From Methanobrevibacter sp. (GTDB lineage: Archaea > Methanobacteriota > Methanobacteria > Methanobacteriales > Methanobacteriaceae): 57,176 nucleotides of DNA. This document shows, one piece after another, positions 57,105 to 57,176 of the stretch; position 1 is the stretch's first letter, and each line of letters opens with the position of its first letter. Below the pieces are notes generated by a model, which was not told where the DNA came from, did not search any database, and was given only the letters and a program-made list of their open reading frames with translations. The stretch is taken from the NCBI GenBank assembly GCA_017434525.1, contig JAFRFD010000080.1, forward strand, positions 1-57,176. Direction: 5' to 3'. The translations under genes and the position numbers were made by a program.

Positions 57105-57176
57105 ACTCTCACCAACATTAATAAAAATTATAAAAAATAGTAAAAAATTAAGTTAAAAACTAGAAATCTAGTTTAA
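57105..57176. other. Window edge upstream of aIF2-alpha
   Basis: 72 bp, AT-rich, with a perfect inverted repeat AAACTAGA...TCTAGTTT close to the end. If an S27e gene lies upstream on the minus strand, its stop codon could be within this stretch, but it cannot be confirmed from the window. Confidence 0.3.

Noticed and set aside
57105..57176. 3' end of an S27e gene on the minus strand
   Set aside because: Position is right for the usual operon, but too little sequence remains to recognise it.

Overview
The window reads as chromosome of a low-GC hydrogenotrophic methanogen of the order Methanobacteriales, most likely Methanobrevibacter or a close relative. The evidence is the F420-reducing hydrogenase operon (frhADGB), archaeal translation and RNA-processing genes (aIF2-alpha, Nop10, PAC2 chaperone), an EndoQ-type nuclease, an archaeal RNase P RNA, an initiator tRNA with A1-U72, very large adhesin-like and membrane-anchored CobN-like surface proteins, and TATA-box promoters with many leaderless or short-leader genes. 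The species was not determined.

Layout. 1-3.9 kb: tRNA-Met (partial) and tRNA-Asn, a radical SAM enzyme, gatB, a CBS-ParB/Srx fusion protein and hisE. 3.9-7.9 kb: a teichoic-acid-like export and polymerisation cluster (ABC-2 permease, ATPase with a charged tail, a membrane-anchored protein, a CDP-glycerol glycerophosphotransferase-like enzyme). 7.8-11.5 kb: a GNAT acetyltransferase and larB, divergent from hypF across a symmetric TATA palindrome; larB and hypF both point to nickel enzymes. 11.5-16.1 kb: an HTH regulator divergent from grpE-dnaK-dnaJ with a repeat-rich operator region. 16.3-27 kb: surface proteins, namely a 1521-aa beta-helix adhesin carrying fifteen 14-residue YCLDG repeats, a 1632-aa CobN-like exoprotein and a DUF1002 exported protein. 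27-31 kb: a Dus-type tRNA-dihydrouridine synthase, a small unknown, a DUF6020-like membrane protein and an SPL-type radical SAM protein.

31-46.6 kb is an accessory region that I interpret as a site-specific integration hot spot at the 3' end of rnpB. Three related ~95-bp repeats (about 30945, 31718 and 32140) carry copies of the rnpB 3' end. The third shares a 19-bp identical core with rnpB itself (32153-32171 and 46569-46587) and bounds a ~14.4-kb element. That element carries a HEPN/MNT toxin-antitoxin-like pair, a type IIG restriction-modification gene broken by one in-frame TGA, a ribbon-helix-helix protein, a primase/SF3-helicase replication protein, three membrane or exported proteins, a winged-helix regulator and, next to rnpB, a tyrosine integrase. 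The two older repeats enclose single-gene units (a DUF2115 gene and a Cys-rich 83-aa gene), which looks like accretion of successive integrations or cassette-like growth.

46.6-57.2 kb returns to core genome: rnpB placed 17 nt behind the initiator tRNA gene, two small membrane/coiled-coil proteins, map, frhADGB, a Gly/Ser-rich exported protein, two tRNA-Arg genes, endoQ, a conserved unknown, a PAC2 protein, nop10 (too short for most ORF callers) and aIF2-alpha. All assignments come from reading motifs by eye; no database search was run.
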